Shown here: in pieces, positions 9,495 to 17,284 of the stretch
How the letters are laid out: every line of letters begins with the position of its first letter
Numbering within the stretch: position 1 is the stretch's first letter
Assembly: GCA_017398335.1 (NCBI GenBank)
Contig: JAFQGK010000014.1
Coordinates: forward strand, 1 to 64,000
DNA: 64,000 nt
Reading direction: 5' to 3'
From: Bacteroidales bacterium
Lineage (GTDB): Bacteria > Bacteroidota > Bacteroidia > Bacteroidales > UBA932
Notes under the pieces: model-generated
The model's input: the letters and a program-made list of their open reading frames with translations, nothing else
Database searches by the model: none
Told to the model about the DNA's origin: nothing
Made by a program: the position numbers and the translations under genes

Positions 9495-9859
9495 CTTTTC
9501 CTCCTTTTAAGAAATGATGTCATCCTCTCGATTCCTTCCTGCGTGTATGCAGCAGCCAGAAGTACCAGAATAGTTGTAAGAACCACAACAGAGAGCCAGG
9601 CCCACAGATCCAGTCTTATCATTCCCCACAGATCCATGATTCCCATAAATGCAGGCAGGAAGAATATGGTCATGTTATCAGTCAGGAATCCGGCCACCTT
9701 TCTTATCTGCCGGTCCTTGACCAGACCGGTCAGCAATGAAATGAAAAGAAGCACCATTCCCGTCACACTTCCGGGAAGAAAGTTACCGGTCAGACCGGAA
9801 ATCAGATTCCCAACTGCCAGATGGGCCATAATGATAAAGAAACCAGTCAATACCTCCAT
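9491..9859 (-). CDS. lrgA: LrgA/CidA-family membrane protein
   Basis: A 122-residue holin-like protein with four hydrophobic helices; the LISGLTGNFLPGSVTGMVLLF segment is the family signature. It is the usual partner of LrgB, whose gene follows with a 4-nt overlap. The upstream gene ends 15 nt before it, so all three leftward genes probably form one operon. Confidence 0.88.
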   Translation of the reverse strand: MEVLTGFFIIMAHLAVGNLISGLTGNFLPGSVTGMVLLFISLLTGLVKDRQIRKVAGFLTDNMTIFFLPAFMGIMDLWGMIRLDLWAWLSVVVLTTILVLLAAAYTQEGIERMTSFLKRRKR

Positions 9860-9874
9860 ACCTTACTTACTCAC

Positions 9875-10885
9875 TTAGTTTCTTACTGCCTCCGAGACAT
9901 AAGAGCCAAGACCGAAAAGTATCTGCGTGATAGCCTGAGATGTGTGGGACAGGGTTGCATATACAATACCTGTTTCCATAGGGACGCCATATACTCCCAT
10001 AAGGGTCAGGCTTATGATGAAATGAAAGGCTCCGATTCCGCCAGGCACCGGAACAGCAAAGCCGAGCCCGCCGACAAGTGAAAGGAAGAGAGCATCGATA
10101 ATATTCAGTTCATCGAGAAAAGGAGCAGCCCACATCGAAGTTGCCGCCATGAACCAGTACATTACCCAGATGAAGGCGGTATAGGCAAAGAAAAGCCATT
10201 TCCTGTCCATTCTCAGACAGCTGGAGAAACCCTGTCCGAAGCCCTTGAAGATATTCCACACCTTGATGCATAGGGGATTGGAATCACGGAAACGCCAAAG
10301 AGCGTATAGACATCCGGCAGCGGCAACAGCCAGAAGCGCAACAATCCACCATATGCTGAAGTCCAGACGGGAAGCCATCGGTGTCCATATCTGCTCAACG
10401 AAGAAAGTGCCGAAACGGTCGAAACCTCCAACGACCACAACCGCAAGCAACATCAGCATGACCAGAAGTTCCCAGCTGCGTTCAAGAACGACTGTACCCA
10501 GCACCTTATCGAAAGAGGCCTTCCTGCGTTCAGGCACGGCAGGGTCAACCGGTTCCGAACGTCGCGTAATCACTCCGCAACGAACGAACTCCCCTATTCT
10601 CGGCAGGACAAAATTTGAGATATTACCGATGTTTATACCATTGAAAGCGGTTACTCTTGTAATCGACGGATCGATAGGATGAAGAAGTTGGCGCCAGCGA
10701 AGAGCTCTGATAAGAAAAGCCACAGAGCCTGCAATCATGGACATGATTATGAAGCCCCAACGGCAGTTCCTTAATTCATTAACGAAGTCCGCCCATTCCA
10801 CTTCTCTGAATGAAAACCACAGGAGAACACCTGCGAGCCCCATCGAGAGAAAGTACTTGAGTATTTTCTTAAGACTATCTTTCAT
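9875..10885 (-). CDS. LPG-synthase-TM / YbhN-like integral membrane protein
   Basis: A 336-residue protein with about eight membrane helices, of the lysylphosphatidylglycerol synthase transmembrane family (formerly UPF0104). The motifs NISNFVLPRIGEFVRCG and FAVPVPGGIGAFHF are typical. The family lacks the C-terminal aminoacyl transferase domain of MprF and is thought to move or flip lipids; the substrate is unknown. It heads the operon with lrgA and lrgB, which suggests an envelope role. A -7 box lies 12 nt upstream. Confidence 0.85.
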   Translation of the reverse strand: MKDSLKKILKYFLSMGLAGVLLWFSFREVEWADFVNELRNCRWGFIIMSMIAGSVAFLIRALRWRQLLHPIDPSITRVTAFNGINIGNISNFVLPRIGEFVRCGVITRRSEPVDPAVPERRKASFDKVLGTVVLERSWELLVMLMLLAVVVVGGFDRFGTFFVEQIWTPMASRLDFSIWWIVALLAVAAAGCLYALWRFRDSNPLCIKVWNIFKGFGQGFSSCLRMDRKWLFFAYTAFIWVMYWFMAATSMWAAPFLDELNIIDALFLSLVGGLGFAVPVPGGIGAFHFIISLTLMGVYGVPMETGIVYATLSHTSQAITQILFGLGSYVSEAVRN

Positions 10886-10896
10886 AACAACGGGTG

Positions 10897-10904
10897 CAAA
10901 GTTA
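10897..10904 (-). promoter_or_regulatory. -7 box of the YbhN-like/lrgAB operon
   Basis: The minus strand reads TAACTTTG. It lies 12 bp from the divergent -7 box of the sugar kinase gene, so the two promoters share DNA. No good -33 element is visible. Confidence 0.5.
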
Positions 10905-10916
10905 CGTAAAAGTTAT

Positions 10917-10924
10917 TAACTTTG
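10917..10924 (+). promoter_or_regulatory. -7 box of the PfkB kinase operon
   Basis: TAACTTTG matches the Bacteroidota -7 consensus and places the transcript start near 10928, so the TTG at 10922 cannot be the start codon of the kinase. It diverges from the box at 10897-10904. Confidence 0.5.
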
Positions 10925-10948
10925 CTGATTCTGAAACAAAAGAAATTT

Positions 10949-11950
10949 ATGGCTTCAATATTAGGTATAGGCAATGCATTGACAGACATCCTGGCTGTCC
11001 TTCCTGACGACAATTTCCTTAAGGAATTTCATCTTCCTAAAGGAAGCATGCAGCATGTGGACATGGAGACCGGAGACAAAATCTGGAAGACACTCAAGCC
11101 AATGGGCGTCCAGCTTGTGGCAGGAGGTTCGGCAGCCAACACAATCACAGGCACAGCAATCTTCGGAATGGAATCAGCCTTCATCGGCAAAGTGGGCGAC
11201 GACGACCTCGGCCATCTTTTCAAAAGCGATCAGGCCCAGTACGGCATCCGTTCCATCCTGCTGAAAGGAGTGAACTCGTCAGGTCGAGCTATGGTATTCA
11301 TCACTGCACCGAATGCAGAAAGAACATTCGCCGTATATCTTGGAGCGGCTCTGGAACTTGTTCCGGAAGATCTGGACCCTGAATGGTTCAAAGGATATGA
11401 TTATTTCCATATCGAAGGTTATCTCGTTCAGAACCAGGCAACTATCCGCAGGGCAGTCGAGCTGGCAAAAGCTGCAGGATGTATAATATCGATAGATATG
11501 GCTTCATATAACGTTGTCGAATCCAACGATGCCTTCCTTCATGACATCGTCGAGAATTATGTCGACATCGTGTTTGCCAACGAGACTGAAGCCAAGGCAT
11601 TTACCAAGCTGGAGCCACGCGAAGCACTTGATGAAATCGCAAGGCACTGCTCCATAGCTGTTGTAAAGGTGGGAAAGGACGGATCAATGGTCAAGAGCGG
11701 AGACGAATATCATTATATCGATGCATGGCCTGCGAATCCGGTAGACGCAACCGGAGCCGGAGACACGTATGCCGCCGGCTTCCTGTATGCTCATTCTCTC
11801 GGAATGCCTTTGAAGGTATGCGGAGAAATCGGCTCAATTATTGCTGCTAAAGTCGTCGAAGTCGTAGGTACAAAAATCGACATTCCGCGTTGGAAGGCAG
11901 CAAAAAAGGAAATCAGGGAATTAATCAGTAAAAACCTGCCAAATGTTTGA
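10949..11950 (+). CDS. PfkB-family carbohydrate/nucleoside kinase
   Basis: A 333-residue ribokinase-fold kinase. The N-terminal MASILGIGNALTDILA, the sugar-binding AGGSAANT loop and the C-terminal DATGAGDTYAAGF motif (anion hole plus catalytic Asp) are clear. The overall sequence is of the adenosine-kinase-like subgroup common in Bacteroidota; the true substrate (adenosine or a sugar) cannot be decided. The start at 10949 fits the family and the predicted transcript start. Its end overlaps the next gene by 8 nt. Confidence 0.9.
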   Translation: MASILGIGNALTDILAVLPDDNFLKEFHLPKGSMQHVDMETGDKIWKTLKPMGVQLVAGGSAANTITGTAIFGMESAFIGKVGDDDLGHLFKSDQAQYGIRSILLKGVNSSGRAMVFITAPNAERTFAVYLGAALELVPEDLDPEWFKGYDYFHIEGYLVQNQATIRRAVELAKAAGCIISIDMASYNVVESNDAFLHDIVENYVDIVFANETEAKAFTKLEPREALDEIARHCSIAVVKVGKDGSMVKSGDEYHYIDAWPANPVDATGAGDTYAAGFLYAHSLGMPLKVCGEIGSIIAAKVVEVVGTKIDIPRWKAAKKEIRELISKNLPNV

Positions 11951-12482
11951 TCAGATACTTGACATATTCCGAAAAAGAAAACTGAAGAAGTTTGCCAGCG
12001 ACATCCCTACATCACTTCTGAAACTGTCTGAAATAAAGACAGCCAACATTGTAATTGACGTAGAGGAAGCAGGATTTGACCTTCTTAAGGAAGACATCCT
12101 CTCATGGGGAAGAAGTAACGGCATAAAGATCAATATCTATTTCTTCGATTTCAGAAAACTCGGCACCAATGAACTGCTTCTGACCAGCATCCAGACTACT
12201 GTGATCAAAAAAGAACTTAACTGGTTCGGCATGCCTCCCATTGAGAAGGTCGCACCGCTCATTTACGAGAAGAGCGATCTTTTCATATCGTTGATATGCA
12301 ACGACCGTTTCCCTATAGATTTCGTCAGCAGATGCAGCAGGGCGCGGTTCAAGATCGGCCGCTTTGACTATGAAGGACATCCGTTCAACATGATAATATC
12401 AGGAAGTTCCGGAGTCGACTTGAGGTCCGATGCCCGAAAAATATTTTCATCGGTTACGGAATTCCTTACTAAAATACAGTAA
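11943..12482 (+). CDS. Conserved protein of unknown function (DUF6913-like)
   Basis: A 179-residue soluble protein. It resembles a small family found throughout Bacteroidota (I believe DUF6913): basic N-terminal helix (FRKRKLKK), a central alpha/beta region with FDFRKLG, a KKELNWFGMPP segment and a C-terminal DLFISLICND...IGRFDYEG region. Function is unknown. It starts inside the kinase gene (8-nt overlap) and ends directly at the start of the DUF368 gene, so the three are translated as one operon. Confidence 0.75.
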   Translation: MFDQILDIFRKRKLKKFASDIPTSLLKLSEIKTANIVIDVEEAGFDLLKEDILSWGRSNGIKINIYFFDFRKLGTNELLLTSIQTTVIKKELNWFGMPPIEKVAPLIYEKSDLFISLICNDRFPIDFVSRCSRARFKIGRFDYEGHPFNMIISGSSGVDLRSDARKIFSSVTEFLTKIQ

Positions 12483-13547
12483 ATGAAAGGACTTAAAAAA
12501 TATCTGGGCGTAACCATCAAAGGAGCCTGCATGGGAGCAGCTGATGTCATCCCGGGAGTATCAGGAGGCACAATTGCCTTTATAACAGGAATATACGACG
12601 AATTCGTCGGCTCCATCGCCTCAATAAATATGGAAGCGGTACGACTGCTTCTCAAGGGCAGGCTCAAGGATTTCTGGAAACAGATCAACGGCAATTTTCT
12701 TCTGTCTCTGATCCTCGGAATAGGAATCAGCGTCATTTCCCTGGCCGGACTGATGCAGATGCTCCTCAGAGATTTTCCAATCCAGACATGGGCTTTCTTC
12801 TTCGGTCTGATTGTAGCTTCATCCATATTCATTCTGCGCGGCATCTCCGGATGGAAGTGGCGCGACGGAGCATTTCTGGTATTTGGATGCATCCTCGGTG
12901 CTGTGGTATGCACACTCTCCCCTACGAAGACCCCTGACGCATTATGGTTCATCTTCCTCAGCGGAGCCATTGCCATATGCGCAATGATCCTTCCCGGCAT
13001 CTCAGGCAGCTTCATTCTTCTGATTCTGGGAAAATACCAATACATCATGCAATGCATCACATCCTGCGTCACTAACGTAGGAGCATTATGGGGATCATCA
13101 GGAGCTGACTCCGGAGTGTTCTGGAGTTCAGCTTGCGTGCTTGTTGTCTTCCTTGTCGGAGCTGTCGTCGGAATTCTCGCCTTCTCGAAATTCCTGCATT
13201 GGCTTCTTGCACGCTGGAACAAGGAGACTCTGATCGTATTGGCAGGATTCATAATCGGATCTCTTGTAAAAGTATGGCCTTGGAGCAATAAGGAGGCTAT
13301 CGTATGCTCGCAATTTCCAGAAGTGGCAAAGCTAGGCAACATGGCAGAATCCCTCGCCAGCAACCCATCACTTTGCATCCCGGAAGAAATCACGATCGCA
13401 AGACAGATGTACGAAAGCGCTTTATCGAAACAAGAAGCACTGATCGACCCACAGATCTGGTCTGCCGTACTGTTTGCACTGATAGGTTTCTTCCTGGTCA
13501 CAGGTATTGAAGCGGTCGGAAAATACATATCCCGCAAAAAAGCCTGA
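12483..13547 (+). CDS. DUF368 membrane protein, PopT-type undecaprenyl-phosphate transporter
   Basis: A 354-residue polytopic membrane protein. The family signature GAADVIPGVSGGTIAFITGIYDEF near residues 19-42 is repeated in part as ILPGISGSFILLILGKYQ near 165-182, the two pseudo-repeats of DUF368. Members of DUF368 have been shown to recycle undecaprenyl phosphate across the membrane for cell-wall synthesis (PopT); that function is transferred here by family. It begins immediately after the stop of the preceding gene. Confidence 0.88.
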   Translation: MKGLKKYLGVTIKGACMGAADVIPGVSGGTIAFITGIYDEFVGSIASINMEAVRLLLKGRLKDFWKQINGNFLLSLILGIGISVISLAGLMQMLLRDFPIQTWAFFFGLIVASSIFILRGISGWKWRDGAFLVFGCILGAVVCTLSPTKTPDALWFIFLSGAIAICAMILPGISGSFILLILGKYQYIMQCITSCVTNVGALWGSSGADSGVFWSSACVLVVFLVGAVVGILAFSKFLHWLLARWNKETLIVLAGFIIGSLVKVWPWSNKEAIVCSQFPEVAKLGNMAESLASNPSLCIPEEITIARQMYESALSKQEALIDPQIWSAVLFALIGFFLVTGIEAVGKYISRKKA

Positions 13548-13560
13548 CATCCGGCAATGG

Positions 13561-13614
13561 CATAATGCTTGATTCGACGACTTCCATATAGTAGTCAGTG
13601 TATTAAGCATTATG
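13561..13614. repeat. Extended inverted repeat before the lipoprotein gene
   Basis: CATAATGCTT (13561-13570) pairs perfectly with AAGCATTATG (13605-13614). Inside it GACGACT (13576-13582) pairs with AGTAGTC (13590-13596) with one mismatch around a 7-nt loop. The structure ends 2 nt before the ATG of the lipoprotein gene, so in RNA it would cover the translation initiation region. It could equally be a terminator of the upstream operon, but no T run follows. Confidence 0.6.
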
Positions 13615-13616
13615 TT

Positions 13617-14075
13617 ATGAAACGTCTGTTTATCAGCTATGTAGCCCTCATTCCCATGTTGGCTACATCATGTATCTTTGATGCCCCCGGTGATGATTTT
13701 TACCGAACCCTCTGGAAGTCAGAAGAAGTCTCTCAAGGGCCGATTGAAGTATCATCAATAAGTCTCGAATTCCTGTGTAATGGAGGAGCTCTTGTCAATC
13801 TCATTTCCTTTTCGGACGAGAGCCTTGATTCCATAGAGAGTCCTGATTCCGGCCAAAGCATGCAAGCCGCAAAGGTCACCCGCACTATAACAGGTACATA
13901 CTTCCCTGACGGCAGCAGAGTTGTATTTGACCGGCTCAGCACGGTTGTTCAAGGTAATGAAGTCATTTTTACAGAAGCACATCGCAGCGGTGACACACTA
14001 TTCCTGTTATGGAATAGTGAAAACTCCGACGCCCAATTCACCACTGTGCTGCATCGCAAAAGCAGCTACGATTGA
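13617..14075 (+). CDS. Small lipoprotein of unknown function
   Basis: A 152-residue protein with a type II signal peptide: MKRLFISYVALIPMLATSC, lipobox ATSC with Cys19. The mature part (FDAPGDDFYRTLWKSEEV, then beta-rich sequence with TGTYFPDGSRVVFDRL and SGDTLFLLW) looks like a small secreted beta-barrel or lipocalin-like fold, but I do not recognise a named family. ATG 13617 is chosen because it gives the signal peptide; the upstream in-frame codons run through the inverted repeat. A hairpin at 14113-14134 lies downstream. Confidence 0.75.
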   Translation: MKRLFISYVALIPMLATSCIFDAPGDDFYRTLWKSEEVSQGPIEVSSISLEFLCNGGALVNLISFSDESLDSIESPDSGQSMQAAKVTRTITGTYFPDGSRVVFDRLSTVVQGNEVIFTEAHRSGDTLFLLWNSENSDAQFTTVLHRKSSYD

Positions 14076-14112
14076 TTTCCTTCATTGGTTACACCGGTCA
14101 TAGCTGAACTTC

Positions 14113-14134
14113 GGCAGACATAAAAACATCTGCC
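14113..14134. other. Hairpin after the lipoprotein gene
   Basis: GGCAGA (14113-14118) pairs with TCTGCC (14129-14134). It sits 38 nt after the stop codon. There is no T run, so it is at best a weak terminator. Confidence 0.35.
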
Positions 14135-14144
14135 AAACAAATTG

Positions 14145-14174
14145 TTGCAAATCCAGAAAAAAGCATTATCTTTG
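14145..14174 (+). promoter_or_regulatory. Promoter of tRNA-Arg
   Basis: A -33 TTG (14145-14147) and a -7 TATCTTTG (14167-14174) are separated by 19 nt, fitting the Bacteroidota consensus. The transcript would start near 14178, 60 nt before the mature tRNA. Confidence 0.7.
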
Positions 14175-14237
14175 CACCCACTTTCCGATTAAGGCTCAAG
14201 GCACCCGCCCCACACCCATCGGAACAGCACAAGGATC

Positions 14238-14311
14238 GGTTCGGTAGCTCAGCTGGATAGAGCAACAGCCTTCTAAGCTGTGGGTCTTGGGTTCGAATCC
14301 CAACCGAATCA
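14238..14311 (+). tRNA. tRNA-Arg (anticodon TCT)
   Basis: A 74-nt cloverleaf: acceptor GGTTCGG/CCGAATC (one G-T pair), D arm GCTC/GAGC, anticodon stem ACAGC/GCTGT with loop CTTCTAA (anticodon TCT), T arm TTGGG/CCCAA with TTCGAAT, discriminator A. CCA is not encoded. It reads AGA/AGG arginine codons. The accessory island with the relaxase remnant begins just behind it, the usual position for tRNA-targeted integration. Confidence 0.95.
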
Positions 14312-14322
14312 CGAAAAGAAGC

Positions 14323-14357
14323 AAATCGCGCAACCTTTGGTTGTGCGATTTTTTTGT
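14323..14357 (+). terminator. Terminator of tRNA-Arg
   Basis: A long stem AAATCGCGCAACC/GGTTGTGCGATTT with a TTT loop and one mismatch is followed by a T run, 11 nt after the tRNA. Confidence 0.85.
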
Positions 14358-14410
14358 GATACGGCGGAGCGTCGAAAGCTCGCTTTCGTAAGCGACGACG
14401 GAGCACAAAA

Positions 14411-14440
14411 AACGGCATCTGCGCCAGCAGAATGCCGATT
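14411..14440. other. Hairpin CGGCAT/ATGCCG
   Basis: CGGCAT (14413-14418) and ATGCCG (14432-14437) flanked by A and T runs form a short stem that could terminate on either strand. It lies in non-coding DNA between the tRNA and the island. Confidence 0.35.
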
Positions 14441-14511
14441 TGCTTCAGTTCCAATGATGGCCCGCGGAGGAAGGGAAAAAGCCTCGCAGAGGCTTAATCC
14501 CGAATCACTTT

Positions 14512-14545
14512 AATCGCCCTCTCAGGTATCTGAGAGGGCGATTTT
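14512..14545. terminator. Bidirectional terminator at the island edge
   Basis: A perfect 14-bp stem AATCGCCCTCTCAG/CTGAGAGGGCGATT with a GTAT loop is followed by TTTGTTT on the plus strand and preceded by AAAGT (ACTTT on the minus strand). It would stop the leftward island operon (last gene ends at 14597) before it reaches the tRNA, and also rightward read-through. Confidence 0.75.
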
Positions 14546-14552
14546 GTTTGAC

Positions 14553-14572
14553 TTGTTAAACATTTGTTAAAC
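14553..14572. repeat. Two direct copies of TTGTTAAAC
   Basis: TTGTTAAAC occurs at 14553-14561 and 14564-14572, an 11-bp period (about one helical turn). Placed between the tRNA and the first island gene, they could be protein-binding sites left from an integrase attachment region. This is an inference. Confidence 0.4.
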
Positions 14573-14596
14573 CGGAATGCTATTTGATTTCAAGGA

Positions 14597-15238
14597 TTAT
14601 CCACGTATTTGATCTCTAAAAGACTTCCCGATTTCGAGTATCAGACTTTCATAGTTCGCCTTAATCTTACTATTTTTAGCGATGGCTTTTCTCATTTCTT
14701 GTTCAGAAGGTGCATTATTATGAGATGTATTACCCGGCACTTGTGATGACACTTCTATAAGTTTCAACTTTCCAAATTGAAAATTTTCAAACTGAGAAAT
14801 AAGCTGTATAAGTTTTTCATAGTGTTCTTCTTCAATCAATATCATATTGTCATCAATAGCCTTACGAGTTAAGCGAATCTGCTCCCCAAACGCCGGTAGT
14901 TGCTGAGGATTAGCTTTCTCCCATAGCATATCAGCCTGATGTTTAGTCTGAAGCAGAACTTTCCAAAGATCATTATACAATTCAAATTGCTTTTCTGAAT
15001 ACCTTAAAAAACGTGATTTGGCCTTTTCTAATTCTGATTTGGTTTTCTCAAGTTCAGTACTATAGTCACTTTTTATCTTCTCTAATTCTCTCTCATGCTT
15101 ATTATTGTATGAATCCAAGAGTCTCGTCGAAATAAAGCCACCAAACCATTTCGCCAATGCCACTACGACGACCGTAGTACCACCCAAAGAGACAGCCAGT
15201 GCAGCCAGCAATTGAAAAATATCTTTCATATTCATCAA
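14597..15238 (-). CDS. Membrane-anchored coiled-coil protein, unknown function
   Basis: A 213-residue protein: short N-terminus, one hydrophobic helix (about residues 8-35, LLAALAVSLGGTTVVVVAL) and a long charged coiled coil (about 45-90, repeated ELEKTKSELEKAKS-like heptads), then a helical C-terminus. No named family recognised. It is the last gene of the leftward island; its start overlaps the end of the preceding gene by 4 nt. Start could be the first or second ATG. Confidence 0.7.
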   Translation of the reverse strand: MMNMKDIFQLLAALAVSLGGTTVVVVALAKWFGGFISTRLLDSYNNKHERELEKIKSDYSTELEKTKSELEKAKSRFLRYSEKQFELYNDLWKVLLQTKHQADMLWEKANPQQLPAFGEQIRLTRKAIDDNMILIEEEHYEKLIQLISQFENFQFGKLKLIEVSSQVPGNTSHNNAPSEQEMRKAIAKNSKIKANYESLILEIGKSFRDQIRG

Positions 15239-15579
15239 TATAAAGAATTAAATCGCATCCAATCAACTATTACCCCAGGATTCACCGCTCCATACATATA
15301 TGGATTTGTTGTCAAGAATCCTACATTCTGCCCTCGCAAATAAATAATAGGTGGGGTAGTCGTATATGGATTATGGGGGCTCAACGATGAATATGGGCTA
15401 CCATACATAGAGTACTGATTATATATAGAATTTGCGCCATATGGGCTACCAAAGACTCCATATGGGTTAAGTATTGACTCTGGCGCAAACTGATTAAGTG
15501 TTAATTGCCCCAAATACTGTCCATCGCTAGCAACAATAAAGGATTCTGAACGATTTATTCTATCTTGTATAGTCATCAC
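15235..15579 (-). CDS. NPYGxxGSPYG-repeat protein, unknown function
   Basis: A 114-residue protein. After a strand-like start (SFIVASDGQYLGQLTLNQF) it contains repeats rich in Asn-Pro-Tyr-Gly and Gly-Ser-Pro-Tyr (NPYGVFGSPYG, NQYSMYGSPYS, HNPYTTTPP), then a second strand pair IYLRGQNVGFLTTNPY. I recognise this repeat style from uncharacterised bacterial proteins but know no function. It overlaps the coiled-coil membrane gene by 4 nt, which suggests that the two products work together. Confidence 0.7.
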   Translation of the reverse strand: MMTIQDRINRSESFIVASDGQYLGQLTLNQFAPESILNPYGVFGSPYGANSIYNQYSMYGSPYSSLSPHNPYTTTPPIIYLRGQNVGFLTTNPYMYGAVNPGVIVDWMRFNSLY

Positions 15580-15637
15580 TTAATTAAAACTTAGTTAGAT
15601 ACTCTATCAAAAATCTCTCCGAAATCTGCTGACAACC

Positions 15638-15901
15638 TTAGTCCGCCAATCGTCCTTCAATGCGCAAAGACTCTTGGCAATAGTCTTTCACATTATCTGC
15701 TATCTCATTATAAAGTTTTTTCAATTTACTCTTTTGATCAGAAGTTAATTGAATATTATTGTCAATTCTCTGCTCATGATCTTTCTTATAGGCAGCAATC
15801 ATGACATCAAACTCATTCTTACTAATATTTTCTCCTTTTGAGTTCTTTTGGAACAAGTCCACAAGTATAGTATCGGCCAATAATTTTACAATATTCTGCA
15901 T
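15638..15901 (-). CDS. Small helical protein, unknown function
   Basis: An 87-residue, charged, mostly helical protein (MQNIVKLLADTILVDLFQ start; central SKNEFDVMIAAYKKDHE). No recognised domain. Its position 37 nt behind rhuM and 58 nt before the NPYG-repeat gene, on the same strand, supports it as a real island gene. Confidence 0.55.
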   Translation of the reverse strand: MQNIVKLLADTILVDLFQKNSKGENISKNEFDVMIAAYKKDHEQRIDNNIQLTSDQKSKLKKLYNEIADNVKDYCQESLRIEGRLAD

Positions 15902-15938
15902 AGCATTCTTTCTGTTTACTCCGGTAATGTGACTTGCA

Positions 15939-16916
15939 TTAGTTCTTTTCCTTCAGTTTCTTGATTTCCCGATCAAAGTCACTTTCAAGCATCTCCATTT
16001 CCCTCTGACGATAAATCTCAAACTCCTGCTCTGCCTTTTTGATTGCCTGTGCATGTGAAACGGTTCCTTTACCAATCAAAACCTTACGCTTATGTGCGAC
16101 AATCTGACTGTCAAGGGCATCAATCCAATCTTTCATAGTCATCGGATTCATTTCCAAAGCCTGGAACTCCGCAAAGTCCAAGAATCCGGACACAAGAAGA
16201 TTCAGTCTCTGCAACTCCAACTCTGAAAGATAATTCTTGGCAATCTTCACATCATCCTCGGTCACATAGTTGCCCTTGAAATTGGTCATACCCACAAATG
16301 GCTTCTCATTATCCACGCGATTATAGATAACCTCTGCTGCGGTATTCTCATGAACTGCATAATGCAATTTATTCTGTACAGTCGCGAAGAAAGTCTTCGT
16401 CATATCACTGCGAGGATCATAATCGACAGCAGTCGCATATATATCCGTCACTTGCTGATAGAAGTTACGCTCACTGCTGCGGATATCCCTGATACGCTGC
16501 AACAATTCACGGAAATAACGATTCCCGCCCTGCTTCAGTCTCTCATCATCCATCGCAAAACCCTTCTGGATATACTCATGAAGCCTCTGCGTAGCCCACC
16601 TACGGAAACGCACAGCTACCTGAGACTGGACACGATAGCCGAGAGCGATGATCATATCAAGATTGTAGTGGTCTATATTACGCTTCACTTGACGAGTACC
16701 CTCAGTTTGAACTAACAAGAATTTCTTGTGAGTTCCCTCCGACTGTTCTTCATCTTTATAAATATTTGCTATATGCGATGCAATATTCTGTTGCGTAGTA
16801 CAATAAATCTCCGCCAACTGATTCTGTGTCAACCACAAATCCTCATCTGCAAATCTCACCGCCACACGAGTGATCTCGTTGTCATCCTGATATAATATGA
16901 TTTTGTTTTGTTCCAT
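15939..16916 (-). CDS. rhuM: RhuM-family protein
   Basis: A 325-residue protein of the virulence RhuM family: LWLTQNQLAEIYCTTQQNIASHI (an HTH-like N-terminal segment), GTRQVKRNIDHYNLDMIIALGYRVQS, and the C-terminal DFAEFQALEMNPMTMKDWIDALD. RhuM proteins are common in genomic islands and near restriction systems; the biochemical role is not known, although the N-terminus suggests DNA binding. Full length for the family. Confidence 0.88.
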   Translation of the reverse strand: MEQNKIILYQDDNEITRVAVRFADEDLWLTQNQLAEIYCTTQQNIASHIANIYKDEEQSEGTHKKFLLVQTEGTRQVKRNIDHYNLDMIIALGYRVQSQVAVRFRRWATQRLHEYIQKGFAMDDERLKQGGNRYFRELLQRIRDIRSSERNFYQQVTDIYATAVDYDPRSDMTKTFFATVQNKLHYAVHENTAAEVIYNRVDNEKPFVGMTNFKGNYVTEDDVKIAKNYLSELELQRLNLLVSGFLDFAEFQALEMNPMTMKDWIDALDSQIVAHKRKVLIGKGTVSHAQAIKKAEQEFEIYRQREMEMLESDFDREIKKLKEKN

Positions 16917-16942
16917 ATATTATTGTCTTTACATCTATCACC

Positions 16943-17281
16943 CTACTTTCTATTAATTGTATTTATAATACCGACCAGCAATGAAGCCCCATCCACAATA
17001 GACATCACGCCGTGCTTGCTTATGTGATTCTGGCAGTCATTGATCTGATGTTGATATTCCATCACCAGATCATACTCCTGCTGGGTACAATATCCTCTCA
17101 CTCTAGCATTAAAGGCAATATAATTACTGATCTGATACAGTTCCGTCATCATCGATCGAAATCTGTTTATCTGAACAACATTATATGCCAGCGAAGCGCC
17201 ATCAACAGCCATCTTCGCTTTCTCATTTCCGATTGCAGCCACTTTCGCAGCCAGGAAGCCAAAGTCAACTAGTTCGTTCAT
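16943..17281 (-). CDS. Small protein of unknown function
   Basis: A 112-residue protein with moderately hydrophobic Ala/Val-rich stretches at the N-terminus (LAAKVAAIGNEKAKMAVDGASLAYNV) and a C-terminal VDGASLLVGIINTI. No family recognised. It begins 3 nt after the DUF2971 gene, so it is probably co-translated with it. Confidence 0.6.
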   Translation of the reverse strand: MNELVDFGFLAAKVAAIGNEKAKMAVDGASLAYNVVQINRFRSMMTELYQISNYIAFNARVRGYCTQQEYDLVMEYQHQINDCQNHISKHGVMSIVDGASLLVGIINTINRK

Positions 17282-17284
17282 ATA

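Noticed and set aside
12368..13537. 389-codon open frame antisense to the DUF368 gene
   Set aside because: It is a mirror of a well-supported membrane protein; the Arg/Pro/Ser-rich translation has no recognisable domain.
13561..13614. Inverted repeat considered as an invertible promoter switch
   Set aside because: Only 34 bp lie between the arms, no -7 box is present in either orientation, and no invertase gene is near.
14098..14454. 118-codon leftward frame across the tRNA
   Set aside because: It translates the antisense of tRNA-Arg (the familiar GIRTQDPQLRR pattern) and the tRNA terminator; an artefact.
14499..14507. CCGAATCAC, also at the tRNA 3' end (14304-14312), considered as an attachment duplication
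   Set aside because: Only 9 bp match and they enclose just 195 bp of non-coding DNA; too short to call.
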